Source: Calliphora vicina (lineage: Eukaryota; Arthropoda; Insecta; Diptera; Calliphoridae). Taken from it: 64,000 nt of DNA. The translations under genes and the position numbers were made by a program. A model generated the notes under the pieces. The model did no database searches. It saw only the letters and a list, made by a program, of their open reading frames with translations, and was not told the DNA's origin. The stretch's first letter is position 1, and each line of letters begins with the position of its first letter. Below, piece by piece: positions 44,089 to 56,591 of the stretch. The stretch covers positions 127,920,226-127,984,225 of the forward strand of contig NC_088780.1 of NCBI RefSeq assembly GCF_958450345.1, written 5' to 3'.

Positions 44089-46126
44089 CTATACCCTCCA
44101 CCACCACAAGTGGTGAATGAGGGTATATATAAGTTTGCCATTCCGTGTGTGACTTTGAGAAATATTCATCTGAGTCCCAACAAAGTATATATTTTCTTGA
44201 TCCTTATGAAATTCTAAGTCGATTGAGCCATGTCCGTCTGTCTGTCCGTCTGTGTAAAACACGCTCACGTCCAAAATACGCAAACAAAATTGGTAGACTT
44301 GCAAAAAATATGTTTATTGTTGTCCTAAGCAGTTTGGTATTGAAAAATAGCAAAATAGGTTCAGTAGAACCAAAGTTATGAACCAAAATGTGAGACAACC
44401 TAAAAAAAAACATTGATAATTTTCAGATATTTTTGGTTATTTGTGTAAATATATTGCAGATAATTCCATAAAACTTTACACGCAATATTTTTATGATAAA
44501 AGGACTAATTCTGGTGAAAATTATAAGAATCGGTCCATGATTTCTCCTAGCCCCCATACAAATTTCTTCCCGAAATATGGTTCTATGGTCTACAAATGCC
44601 TACAGAATTGCAGTATCCATACAAAATTCAGCAAAAATAAATTTCGTGCCAAAAGAAATCACAACACTAAATTTTTTGTGGATCGGCCCATATTTGACCA
44701 TAGCCCCCATACAAAATTCACTTCCAAAAATCACTTCAATAAGCATAAATATCAATATCAAACCAAAATTTTACACAGATCCGTAATTTATATTTAGAAA
44801 TCATACTACTGAATTCTGTGAATATCGGTCCATATTTGACCATAGCTCCCATATAAGGACCTCTTCCGAAAATCAGTTAAGAACTCATATATCTCTTATA
44901 AATATCTTTATCATGCTAAAATTCAACAAAAATAATAAAAAATATATATAGAAATCACTGTACTAAATTGTATGCAGATTGGCCGATAATTGGTCATAGA
45001 CCCCTCCCTATAAGGCCCATTTCCGAAAAAGATATTAACATTAATAAATATGTAAAACATATCGATATCAAAATGAAATTATACACAGATCAGTAATTTG
45101 TATCCAGTAATCATACTTCTGAATTTTTTGAATATCGGTCCATATTTAACCATAGCTCCCATAAAAGGTCCACTGCCGAAAATCACTAAAGTCCTCATAA
45201 ATTTGTTACAAATTTATTCAATACTAGCTTGACCCGGTGCGCTTCGCTACCCCTGTCGTAGTAAAATAAAAAATATATAGCCTATTGACGCTTCCCAGTA
45301 AGGATCTATCTACGTTCCAAATTTCAATAAAATCGGTTCAGCCGTTTAGGCGTGATGCTCAAACAAATAAACAAACAAACCAACAAACAAACTTACAAAG
45401 ACATTTATATATTTATATAGATATACAAAAATCGATGTACCAAATTTTATGATGGTAGGCCAATTATTGGTCATAGTCTCCATAATAGAAGCACTTCCGT
45501 AAAACACATTAACCTGCAGATATATCCAAAAAAATCTGTACTGAACCAAAATTTTACACCGCTCAGTAATTGGTATCCAAGAATCATACTACAAGATTTT
45601 TAAAATATTGGTCCATAATTCGCCATATCTCCCATATAAGGTCACTATTGAAAATAGCGTTATTTATATAAAATTCTACAAAAATAACCCTCAAATACTT
45701 AGTAATCACGTTACAATATTATATGGCGATAGGTCCATAATTGGTCATAGCTTCCATATATTGAACCAAAATAATACTCAGATTAGTTATTTGTATTCAA
45801 AAATACTACTAAAGTTTGTGAATACCGGTTCATAATTGGCCACAGCTCCCATATAAGTTCCACTAGCGATAACATAAAACTATTGTAAAGGTGAAATTCA
45901 ATTAAAATACATAGAAATCATGTTAATATATTTTATGGCAATCGAATCATAATAGGTCATAGCTTCCATATAAGTCCAACAACCCAATATTTGGAAATTT
46001 GTCTTTGATATAAAATATCTTCTGCGTAAACTAGTCTTTCTAACAATTGTTATATTATTTCAATTGTTATATCATATTTAGGTGGAGGGTATTTAAGATT
46101 CGGCACGGCCGAATATAGTACTCTTA
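44089..46126 (+). mobile_element. mini-me/DINE-1-like element, long copy
   Basis: Starts 'tataccctccaccaccacaagtggtg' and ends with the hairpin TTCGGC-AC-GGCCGAA then ATAGTACTCTTA. It has a short GTCY block near 44228-44253 and a body of diverged ~110-bp repeats ('ggtccatatttgaccatagctcccatataagg'). A short ACTAGC element is inserted at 45225-45420. ORFs inside are not conserved. Confidence 0.7.
45225..45420 (+). mobile_element. Short complete copy of the ACTAGCTTGACCCGGTGCG family
   Basis: About 195 bp from 'actagcttgacccggtgcgcttcgc' to 'atttatatatttatatagat', including 'cggttcagccgtttaggcg'. It has the same ends as the long element at 14663 but lacks its array. Nested in the mini-me-like element, so it is younger. 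Confidence 0.7.
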
Positions 46127-47880
46127 ATTGTTCTTTATTGAATATTTCTTTTGAAAAATTTGCAATAAGTATTAAAATCTTAACCTAAATCAATAATTTT
46201 CAATAAATTAAAAATTTCTGGACTGGACTGCTCCGATCACTGTAAAATTAGAACGATCAAAATTTGCTTATGGAAACACAACATAAATGAAATTAACCCC
46301 CATTTTCTCAATATCTGGTTATTGTGAAAATGGGGGTTAGACTGATATACGCGCATATGGTCCATGTCACTTTGCGCTATAGTAATATATTTTATAAATT
46401 AACTTTGTAAAATATCATTAAATAAATGAATAAATAAAAATTTCGTCAAAGTTACCGTAAAGTTTGTTAGAAAATGAAAAAAGTTTTTTAGAGGCCGAAA
46501 ATCCTCCCCCATGCACAAAAATGAAGAGGAACAGAATATAAATTAACACGATGTCGAAAGAAAAATGATTCGAACAAATTTGTATGAAAACTACATATTG
46601 CAAAGAATTTAAAAAACTGACTGTTTTTCATACAAATTTTTTTGCCTTGGAGAGATTATTTTTTTCCTTTTTTAAATTAGTTTAATTTTATCGATAAAGT
46701 CTGGTTATATTTGAACATTAGTTTATATATTTTTTCTTAATTTGAAACTCTGAATTTGTAGTTTGAATAAAAATTTAAAATATAACAACTTTTTTCCAAA
46801 GTCTTAACAAACATTTTTAATTTAGATTCATTAAATTCTTAAAATCAAATAATTTAATCTCTTTTAATTCGGATTATATTTTCATCTTATTCTATCTTAC
46901 AGAAACAATAAAGTTAACATTTTATTCTTTATATTTGTTTACTATTAAATGATTTTATAAAAAAATCTTGATGTAGACATAAACTTTTCATAAAATCGTC
47001 TTTTTGAGGACTAAAATCTTTGCCATTTTTACAATCAAAAATCGACAAAATACCTTTAAATCTGGCAACAGTGTGTCGTTGTAGTTCTCTGATATTATGT
47101 TTTGCTCCCCTGTTCGTACAGAGTTGTATTTTGTACTGCTTTTTCAAGCTTTCCACGACTGGAAACGATTGGAACGGCAGCGAACATGCTTCATGTTTGT
47201 CAAACAGACTCGTCAAACACGCCTATCTAAATTACATGCGTGTTTGACAAACACTATTAAGCAGTGATTTTTTATTCGTCGGACAGGTAAGGATTACACA
47301 TGACTCGTTGTATGACTGTTTAAAGATGTTTTCTGTCGCAGTAAAAATCGTTGAAATTACTCGTTTGTTTTTGTTGTGGAAATCAAACTTTTTTTTGGAA
47401 TGTTTCAAATGCACAGAGAATGAAAAAATAGTGCATCATTAGAGAGACAAGAAATAAACAAGAAAAATCATTGTAAATATCCATGGAAAAAGGTGAAAAA
47501 CAAGCAAGATAATGCCAACGACATTAGTTTATTTGATGTCGTGGAGTCAAGTCGCATTGAAACAATAAAATATATAAATTTTAACTAAGAAAATTAGTAC
47601 TTAAACAAAGAAAACAGAAGACTATTTAAATCCAGCTATTACTATTATAACAAATAATTAATAACTTAAACTAGTAAATGAGTTTTAGTAATGTGCAAAT
47701 TAATGTTAATTAATTCGTTTGTATCACAATTGAACTACATATAAATATTTAAAACAGTTGTAATAAGCCAGTGCAATACCACTCACATTCCTAAAAAATA
47801 TTTCTAACGCAAGGTAGTATTACTGGATAAGTATAAAAAATGTAATTTCATAAAGTGATAATAATGCGTTTGTGCAGATG
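46127..47880. other. AT-rich intergenic DNA with one palindrome; no gene recognised
   Basis: At 46293-46340, TTAACCCCCATTTTC and its inverse (GAAAATGGGGGTTAG) face each other across ~18 bp, probably joined transposon ends. A 95-codon minus frame at 46929-47216 resembles nothing I know and has no exon support. The rest is featureless. Confidence 0.4.
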
Positions 47881-47929
47881 TTTGTAATGCCCAAAAATAT
47901 TGGTCTAACACCTACCTTAAAGTATACCG

Positions 47930-49310
47930 ATCGACTTAGAATCACTTTCTGAGTCGATGTGCGCAGAGTACAGGTCGCAATTTTGAAGATATTTGGATAA
48001 AATTTGGTACATATAAGTTTTTCGGCCCAAGGACGAAGCCTATTGAAACTGGCTGAAATCCGTCCATTATTTCACCTAGCCCCATACAAATGTCCTCTCG
48101 AAATTGGACTTTATCGGTCATAAATGTTTAATTTATATATGTATCCACCATAGATGGGGGTAGTGCACTAATTTTGCAGTATGCACTAATACCACAAAGT
48201 ATACAGAGGCGTCACGAGACAGAAAATAATATAGTTCTATATTTGTTTCATTTTTAGTAACTGCCCTTTTCATTTTGTTTTAGTCTTAATTTTCTGCCGC
48301 AATAATTCAATTTCTTTCCGATTTAGTTTGATGCAATCATTTATTTTTGTAATATTTCACTTTTAATTCCCATTGTACATGTGGAGTTTTATTTTGTAAA
48401 CGTAAAAAACAACCAAGAATTTTGTTTCATTTAAATTTACACGTAAACAATACACACATTTTTATAATTTCCCATTTTAAAAAATTTTGTGCCACAGACT
48501 ACGAAAAAATTGTCTTACAAATTTATTTGTTTGTTTTGTTCACATTTCTTTGTCTACCAAATTCGTGTTGTATATAGCGTTTTGCTTTAACATATCACTG
48601 ATATTGTAGTACAAAATATATTGCTATCTCTTTTTATGAGAACTGCCCTAACATCTGATTTGGCGTTTTTTAAACGTCAAATTTGACACTTCTGTATATT
48701 CTGTGCTAATACTTAGTGATAGTGCAAAATTAGTGCAATCATTTTGTTCATATTTAGTGATGAGTTGAAAATTAGCAGACTCACTAAACATTAGTGATAG
48801 TGAGTTAAAAAATTTTGCACTCAAAATTAAATTAGTTGATTTAAAAAAATGCAATCATCAGTTTATTGCAACTTTTTTGTATGCACTAATTTGAGTGCAA
48901 CTTCAAATTGTGCACTAAATTTTTAAGTTCAAAATGGTTTAAGTTTATTTCTGTACACTAATTTAAAACTTAAGACTAATATTTCATTAAAAATAAAAAA
49001 TATTTAAAATTTTTATTTTCCGAATTTTGATTCAACTACAACTTTAGTGCTATTTAAGAAATAAGCATTTTTTTGCAATTTTAGTGAGTGATAGTGCAAT
49101 GCTGATTTCAATCAACATTTAGTGCACTACCCCCAACTATGGTATCCACACAAATTTCGCTCCAAATAAGTTTTATATATACAAAATTCATGTCAAATTT
49201 TGTAACGATCGGTCCAAAATTAGTCATAGCTCCAATCACTTTAACGTGCATAAATCTCTTAAAAATGTTGGTACCTATACACACAAAATTCTATATAAAT
49301 AACTTCCATA
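47930..49310 (+). repeat. mini-me-like repeat fragment, split by a MITE
   Basis: Both sides (47930-48148 and 49142-49310) carry the 'cggtcca...ttagtcatagctcc' and 'cccatacaaatgtcc' phrases of the 44-46 kb element body. The break is a clean insertion at 48149-49141. Confidence 0.6.
48149..49141. mobile_element. 993-bp non-autonomous DNA transposon with 8-bp target duplication (hAT-like)
   Basis: Terminal inverted repeats CATAGATGGGGGTAGTGC / CATAGTTGGGGGTAGTGC, one mismatch. Flanked by exact GTATCCAC at 48141-48148 and 49142-49149. Inside are many TTAGTGATAGTGCAA-type motifs in both orientations. No transposase. The 8-bp duplication points to hAT, though other superfamilies share it. Confidence 0.9.
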
Positions 49311-49389
49311 TAGACATAAGTCACACGACTGTGTTCCATCGGTTTCAAAGTGCGAGAGATATTTCGTTCGGTTCTGAAGTGGTTATTCT

Positions 49390-49645
49390 GACTCGGGAGA
49401 CAAATATCTCCCAGGCTAGCCAAAAAAGTATGAAACCCAAGAATTGGAGGCATTACTCAATGAAGATAGTTGTCAAACTCAGCAAGAGCTTGCGAAATCT
49501 CAATCAGCAATTTCAAAACGTTTGCAGGAATCAGAATTCATCCAAAAGCAGGGAAATACGAATTGAAGCTGAGACACCTTGAAAGACTATTTTTTATATT
49601 TTATGAAATGCTGCAGTACCTGTTAAAAACTTCTTAAAATAAAGT
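49390..49645 (+). pseudogene. mariner transposase N-terminal fragment
   Basis: Reads ELEALLNEDSCQTQQELAKS then ISKRLQESEFIQKQG, and after a one-base frame change YELKLRHLERLFF and EMLQYLLK. The order and residues match the helix-turn-helix region and linker of mariner transposases (LLxEDxxQTQxxLA, ISKRLxxxxxIQKxG, YELxxRxxERRFF). The DDE domain is absent. Confidence 0.8.
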
Positions 49646-50147
49646 AGTTGGGAAGTTTTGCTTCATTCCGCATTTTTTAGTACTACACCCAATATTTTTC
49701 AATATATTTTTTGTATGGAAAATTTCCAAATCAAGTTAAAGTAGCAAACAAACGAACAAAACAAGTAGGTATTATAAGATTTACAAATTTATTGCGTAAA
49801 TTTACAATTTGGGAAAAATACAGTGTTAAAATAGTTGAGGTATAATTTATTATCTTTTGTCCCGCGTAAGTTTTGAAAATCCCGCCATTTTTCACTTTTT
49901 TAGAATTGTCCCGCATTTTGCAAAAATAAGACTGGCAACCATACTGTAATGTCTCTAAGTAATACCTATATAAAGTAGTTATTTTACCCATCAGAAGTAA
50001 TCTATTGGAGAGGAGGAAGTTTTGTATACAAGTAATCGGTTATTGTATTGTCCAAAAGATGTCTTTTTAACTGACAATTTGAGGTCAATTAGCTTCTAAC
50101 TCTGTAACCGGTATGTGAATCCAATGCGTTGACCATTTTGGACTAGA

Positions 50148-51130
50148 CAGTAGGGTATTCATTCGACTAATGATCGTTCGATTAATCAAATAATTTCTTA
50201 CGAATAATTATTAATAACGAACAATTCGAATAATTTTATGTAGAATAATCGAATAAAACGAATAAATTTTCATATATATTTAAATTTATTAAATTGCTTA
50301 AATATATAAATATTACTGCAAGAAGTTACAATTCTAAAAACAAATCTTTCAAAATTTTTAACTTAGGACTTGAACCAATGAAAATAAAAGGTACGGAATA
50401 AAATATTTGTTATTTAGCTGGCGAAATATTAGAAGAACCGCAATTAATAATCATAAGTGATGTTATTAACCGCGTACATAAGTGTTGCAAAATATTTAAT
50501 AAATCGAATGATAAACACAAATATTGCAAACTAACGTTTTGTTGCAAGAAAAAACATAGTAATAAACTTTTTGCGTATTTGTAAATGCGTCAATCATGCA
50601 CTGCCTGACTTCAAATTAGCCACGTTCACAGACAATGATATCAAGCTTTGGATAGATTCCCTTTATTGTGTAATTCCCCAAGACCACTTTATTGAGCAAA
50701 GATTCGGCAACGTTGATAGAGCTTGATGTATAATACAATTTGTTATAAATAATTTAGAAATAGTGAATAATTAATTTACTAAAGTATTAGTTACTCAATT
50801 TAAAACCCGTATTAATGAACGACATAAAAAAGTTCTTAATACGTTTATATTGTATTTGAATTCAGGATCATGTCCAACTAGCTCAAATTTTTTAAAGCAT
50901 AAACGGAAACTAATGGTTTTGATAGTCAATTGTTTTGTAGATTGTCCGGGAGTTAATCTGATCAGAATATTTCTGTTGAAAATTTAATGATGGACTTTGT
51001 TTTCGAATGTTTTTTAACATTATCTTGAATTGTTAACTTTAACGTTATTTTTTGTTTTTCTTTAACAATTAAATTTAAGAAAACCGACATCAAAACTTCA
51101 TTCTTTACTTTTTAAAAAAATACGTAGATA
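50148..51130 (+). repeat. Degraded DNA transposon with TAGGGTATTC end (relative inverted at 61.0-61.3 kb)
   Basis: Begins 'tagggtattcattcgactaatga' with ATTCGAATAATCG-rich subterminal sequence. Its last ~190 bp (50938-51125) recur inverted at about 61130-61325, whose outer end again reads 'tagggtattcaattt' (61001). Short coding-like traces only. The end sequence resembles hAT-type elements of insects, not certain. Confidence 0.55.
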
Positions 51131-52176
51131 TTTATTTAACTGGCGTTCACCTTAAATGATAGCTAAAATCACTACACCATTACCAATTGTATTTCAGTAG
51201 TTTCTAATTGTAGGGTAAAGGCTCCTAAGGTCGGCATGACACAGTATTCGGCATTTTTGATTTAAAAGCTTAATAAATAAGAATAAGGATAATTTTATAC
51301 AAAAGTAAGATTTAACTTTATTTATTTTCAACAACCTAGCCTTATTGGCCATAACCGGTTATAAATTTCTACTTAAAAAATAGTTTACATTAACATACAC
51401 TTATTTATCTTTATGTAATGTTTAAATTTGGATGAGATGAGTATTTTCATATATTTTTGTCCTCATTCAGTGACCATCTATCAACAGAATTTTCTATTTG
51501 TATTTCAGAAATTTTCATTGGTATTGCTATTAGAATTTTCTGAAATACATGTGATACGTACACCGTAGAAATCGTTCAAAATTTTGAATATCAGTTATTA
51601 GTTTTTGAAGATCAGTAAAAATAATGATATAATTACACGGTGCTACAGTGAAAAAAACTTGGAAAACGACATAGCGTGGGTTTCAGAAACACCCTAAAAT
51701 TCAGAAAATATTCAAAAAAAAAAAACGTTTTCAGTGATGTTCGTCAACTTATCGACCTATAACTCAGTCAGTTTTTGTCCGATTTTAAATTTTTTAACGG
51801 GTTTGGAGAAAACTAATTACGCCTTAAAACTGACGTGCATTTTTGATACTTTGTGTAAGTTATAAAAGTATTGTGTTAGTTATGAATATTTAACAAAAAA
51901 ACAAAATTTATCAACTTTTTTGATTTTAGTAGCTTATTTTGATATGACAGCTTATAAAAATGTATACCAATGTATAACGAAAACAGGTTTTAATTTTTCA
52001 AATCGGATTAAAATTGTAAAAGTTATTCATATTTTCATTAACACCAACTAAAAAAAATAAAAAGTTTAATATCTTTTGCAAAAATACTCAGATTTCATCA
52101 AGTTTAAATAACTATTGTTGAATTTGAAAAATTGCAAAAAAAAAAAAAAATATGTGAAACTTTTTATAAAAACATT
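51131..52176. other. AT-rich intergenic DNA; nothing definite
   Basis: One 'ggtgctacagtgaaaaaaacttgg' stretch near 51641 looks like a transposon end, but I found no partner. Confidence 0.4.
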
Positions 52177-52756
52177 CAGTAGCGAGCATAAAAAATGCAA
52201 CGGTATGCTATGTGATCTTCAACTGGTATTATTTTACTTATAACGGGAACCAATTTTCCCCATCTGCTATTTATATATTCGTTGTGGTCATAGTCACTTA
52301 TTGTATGACATTTTGTCAAATGTTTTTGTACGTAAGGATAATTATGCAATTTTTAGTAAAAACAGTGATAAATTTGTGCGAGCAAATAAAAAGCAATTTT
52401 AAGAAAATTTAATAGATTTGTAAATTGTTTTAAAAAATAATTATGAAAAATGGCTAAAAACTATAATATTGTTACAATACAATAATTTACTGTAAATACT
52501 AATAGATTCAAGGATATGAAATCTACAAAGGATAACAGTATTAACGAATGATGAATTTTCCATTCAATATGGTGAATTGTTCGAAAATTAAGACAATTTT
52601 AAGATTTTTTATTTATTACTTTACTAATTTAAAATCTTGCGGAAATTCTATATGTAAAGGATATCAAATAATTGTGGTGGTGTGCCTAAAACTGAGTGTA
52701 TAAGAACTCAAGATCAAATGGATATAACTAGTTAATATTAGAAGGGTGCTGAAATT

Positions 52757-53530
52757 GGTGCAGTGAAATAAGACCATAGGCAATAAGATCATATGGCCTT
52801 ATTACACATTGTCTTGAGAAATAAGACCTTATTTCCATGGAAGAAGTGAAATAAAGCCATTATGGCATTATTGCATCTTAGAAAATTTTTAGTGTGCTTA
52901 AATTACAATTATTTTATTTGACAAAAAAAAGAAATTTCAATTAACAAAGGCTTTATATAGCGAAGCCGCCTGACGCGTTCTATGGAAGAGAAAGTCCCTA
53001 AGAGCGGCCGCAGGCCGCCAAGAAGAAAAACCTTTTTTTGCGAAGACATGTTTTTTTGCATTCAGTAGCATGGCGAGCAACTATTCGGTTTCGCAGGAAT
53101 ATGTTTTTTTTTATTGGCGGCCGCTCGTGGGGGCTTTCTCCTCCATGGAACGCGGCCGGCTTCGCTAAATGAAGCCTTTCTTTTAAAGACATTTCTGCGA
53201 AGACATGTTTTTTTTGCACTATTCGGTTTCGCAAAAAAAGGTTTTTTTTTCATAGAACGCGGTAGGCGGCTTCGCTATATGAAGCCTTTCTTGCAAATGA
53301 TTATAAAATATTTTTTTGTCGCGGCACTGTCTGTCACTCTAAAATAACTATACATGTAATTATAACAAGCAATTTTACACTGATATGGCTTTATTTCCAC
53401 TTTGGCCAATAATTGATTATGAATTTATTTCACTCCCACGGTAGTAATAAAGTCATATGGCCTTATTTCTCAACACAATGTGTAATAAGGCCATATGACC
53501 TTATTACCTATGGCCTTATTTCACGTCACC
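52757..53530. mobile_element. 774-bp element with 9-bp target duplication (Mutator-like; level 2)
   Basis: Inverted ends of about 70 bp (GTGAAATAAG-x-CCATAGG-x-AATAAG, TCATATGGCCTTATTACACA). Flanked by exact GCTGAAATT at 52748-52756 and 53531-53539. A 9-bp duplication with long inverted ends fits Mutator-like non-autonomous elements. It hosts 52946-53289. Confidence 0.88.
52946..53289. mobile_element. GC-richer inverted-repeat element (level 3)
   Basis: Ends AAAGGCTT(T/C)ATATAGCGAAG continuing CCGCCT--CGCGTTCTATGG, inverted. Inside, 'gcgaagacatgttttttt' and 'attcggtttcgca' occur twice and 'ggcttcgctaaatgaagcc' marks an internal end, so it may be two joined copies. It is much richer in G+C than its surroundings, including two CGGCCGC-type sites. 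No clear target duplication. Confidence 0.75.
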
Positions 53531-54002
53531 GCTGAAATTTAATGCTAAAATAATATTTTCACAGTCATATTACACAATCCATTTAAAAACTATTCATCAA
53601 AATTATTTCGGCACTCAATTCTTAATTATATCTAAATTTTTATAACGGAATAGGAGCATGGCGTTATTTGGATAAAATGTTTATCCTTTTGAATTTTAAT
53701 GTCCTTAAATTTGTTTGTATTAACAGTAAATTATGGTAATGTAACATTGCTATAGTTTTTTTAAGCAATTTTTTGTAATTATTTTTTTCAAAATTAAAAA
53801 ATCAAGTAAATTTTGTCAGAGTTGCATTTTTTTTGCTTACACAATTTTACCACCACAAAAATATTGGACAAAATGTCATACAATAATTGCCTATGATCAA
53901 TAAGAATATAAAAACAGCAGATGGGGAGGATTGGATTCAGTTGTAAGAAAAATAATACCAGTTGAAGATCACATAGCGTTGCATTTTTTATGCTCGCTAC
54001 TG

Positions 54003-54668
54003 TACATAATTTCTTAAAATTTTTAAATCGGTCTAAAAATGTGTGAGTTAGAGGTACTAAAGTAATACGACCGACCTACCCTAAAACTGTTTTTTCAAAA
54101 TAACTCAAAAATTTCAGTGTATTTCAAAATATTTGAAAACTGTTTTAGCAGAGTGTTATTTTTTTCCAATTCCATGCATTTTTAAAATCGCACGAGTACA
54201 TTCTAAATGTGTAATGTAAAATTTTTTGTTATAGAACAGAACGGTAAAGTCTCACCAGAAATATAGTTGTCAATCACCCAATGCAAACTTTTCCATTCAA
54301 TTAATATGTTAAAATCAAACATTTTGTTTCCAGATTTAACTTAGAAGGACCTCTTAAATCGTTTAATAACAATACATACCTACATTATTAAATATAATTT
54401 AATATTAAAAAATTCCCGGGAATGTAGGTACATACATATATTGTTATTATTTAAGGGAAACGGAAAAAGTCCGGAAAATTAGGTACCATAGCTGTGCGTT
54501 ATAAATGCAATTTGGCAACATTTATGGTTTTATTTTCATACTTAATATTAATGCATACTATTTATACTTTTTAAAATAATTATAGTATTTCCAATTTTAG
54601 TTTTCATTAAAATTATCTGAAACTCTTGTTCGTCACAACTGCACAACACTTTAATAACAGCAACAAAG
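54003..54668. other. Intergenic; promoter region of the C14orf119-like gene at its right end
   Basis: A palindrome at about 54362-54450 ('aacaatacatacctacatt' facing 'aatgtaggtacatacatatattgtt'). The transcription start should lie near 54590-54640; no clear TATA box. Confidence 0.4.
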
Positions 54669-56301
54669 ATGTCAATGAATAATTTAACTATTGATGGTGA
54701 ATTCCGTTATATTGTGCAGTGGTTTAACGAATGGAGTGAATTGCAACGTGATGATTTTGTACCAATACTAGTAAAATACATAACGGGCACTCACACTAAC
54801 GAAGACGATGATAATGACGAACTTGCAGCTGCAGCAGCCACAACACCGGTTAATATGAATGGTTTACCAAATGATCTTGAATTCAATGGAAGACCAATGT
54901 CATTATTTCAGTGCAGGGTAAGACAACATAAGATATGTACATGCAAAGATAAATGAAAGTGCTGTTTTTTTATTCATAACACGAGGCAGACACATTACAA
55001 TATTGTAGTTGCATATCGCCGGTACGCCTACAAAAAGAGCTATCTATAGTGGTGTTCAGTATTAATTGAGAATTATATAGAAACACTGTGAATGCAACAC
55101 TTTACAGCTTTTTGTAGGCATTTTTATTGTATTGCAATGAACTTTCAAATATTTCTAGACTATTCGCTCTTAAACTCCGCGTTTCAGGAGAACAAAAACT
55201 GTTTATTTTTGTACGAAAGCCTTTTGAACTTAAATATAAATATCTGAATGTAGTTTGGAAATTTGTGGACTATTAAGATAACAATAATAACAAGCTTTTT
55301 GTAGGTATTTTTGTTATTGTATTGGTATGAATTTTGTAATATTGCTAGACCATTCGCATATAATCATAATAACTCCACTTTTCAGGAGAACAAAAACAGT
55401 TTATTTTTTTATGAAAGCCATATAAAATAACATATAAATATCTCAAATTAGTTAGGAAAGTAGTCCGACAATTAAAAGATTTCAGATTGCCGAACAAATC
55501 AAATTTTTAACATAGCTCTTTTTGTTAGCGCAGCGACGATATGTTGGAATTGAAATGCTAAATAATTATAATGTAAATATTTTCATATTACAGATTAAAC
55601 TGTTTAATCAATGGAATCGTAGATGGCCGTCAGAGTTTAAAGAAAAGTTACAACAAAAAATTGGAGAAATCGATGGCATAGTTGGTGAGAAAATCAAATT
55701 GGCCATAAATCCAAATAATATCGGAACTCTTACGAATGGTTATGCCACAAATGAACAACATCCAGACAGTTTGGAACAGTCGAAAGAAAATGGTGAAAAT
55801 TCAGTTATAGTTGCTAATTACCCAGCAGAAATAGCAGCAATGGCATTGAATGATCCCATGACAGAAGTTTTAAACAATGAAACGTCTGTCGATGACATTG
55901 AAACGAATGAAGATGTCAACAACAGTATTGAACAACCGCAATTCAATAATATTGCTACAAACACATCAGCTTCACTTCATGCTGGCATTAATAATGATGA
56001 CAAGAATGCTGTTGCTGCTGGTAATGATAATGATGATGAAGTTTGTAGCAATAATACTACAAGACAAAATCATGCAATTAATGAACGTGAAGAACCTGTT
56101 GAACAAGTTGTACACATGCAAAATCTACAAATAAATGAAGAAAAAGTAGAGGCTGAAAAAGACCATGAAGATGTAACAGCAACTGTGGAGCAGAAACAGC
56201 CCCAGCAACCACAAGCGATACCATCCATAACAGTTACAGTTAATCCAGTCGTTGTTACACAAACAATTACTACAAATGCAGAAGTTCCTTTAGTAGTTTA
56301 A
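54669..56301 (+). CDS. C14orf119-family (DUF4508-type) protein with acidic tail, 318 residues
   Basis: Exon 1 is 54669-54917 and exon 2 is 55594-56301; a phase-0 junction (AGG|GTAAGA ... TTACAG|ATT) gives 318 codons plus stop. The first ~110 residues hold the family pattern: IVQWFNEWSELQRDDFVPIL, then PMSLFQCR, and IKLFNQWNRRWPSEFKEKL after the intron. Human C14orf119 has HWFANWS and FECQLHLWDQW in the same order. A variable Asp/Asn/Ala spacer (residues ~44-62) separates the halves. Residues ~130-318 are an Asn/Glu/Asp/Val-rich disordered tail that vertebrate members lack. Function of the family is unknown to me. Confidence 0.85.
55106..55480. repeat. Tandem duplication, period about 187 bp, in the C14orf119-like intron
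   Basis: 'agctttttgtagg' at 55106 recurs at 55293. The following 'tagac(t/c)attcgc' and 'tttcaggagaacaaaaac' blocks also repeat. Diverged copies, non-coding. Confidence 0.8.
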
Positions 56302-56585
56302 ACCTGTTTGAATTGAATTTATTTTCTTATTTTATATTTCGCTATACAGAACATAGCATCATAATCATCATCACCTTTACAATTATAATTATTTGAAATA
56401 GCATAAAAAGCATAACAGATATGCCAACTATTTGTACCGTTTGCTTTAAGCTCGTTACATATATCATGCATCCAACATAGATTTATACGCACAATCAACA
56501 AGCATTCCAATTAAACTCAGTTTTAATATTTAATTAATTGTGGCATATAAAGTAAATACTCCTAACTGAAGACACAAAAAATACT

Positions 56586-56591
56586 AATAAA
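56586..56591 (+). terminator. Candidate poly(A) signal of the C14orf119-like gene
   Basis: AATAAA 285 bases after the stop codon, the first clear one downstream. Confidence 0.55.

Larger units (their letters stand above)
52177..54002. mobile_element. Outer inverted-repeat element (level 1 of a nest)
   Basis: CAGTAGCGAGCATAAAAAAT at 52177 is inverted at the right end (54002). Matching arms run about 150 bp (ctatgtgatcttcaactggt; ccatctgct; tgtatgacattttgtc). The CAGT start and a TA just outside the right end suggest Tc1/mariner kinship. No ORF. It hosts the next element at 52757-53530. Confidence 0.85.

Noticed and set aside
46929..47216. 95-codon minus-strand frame
   Set aside because: No recognisable domain, no repeat homology and no convincing splice or start context.
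53038..53347. Several frames in the GC-rich inner element
   Set aside because: They arise from the inverted repeats and lower stop frequency in GC-rich DNA.
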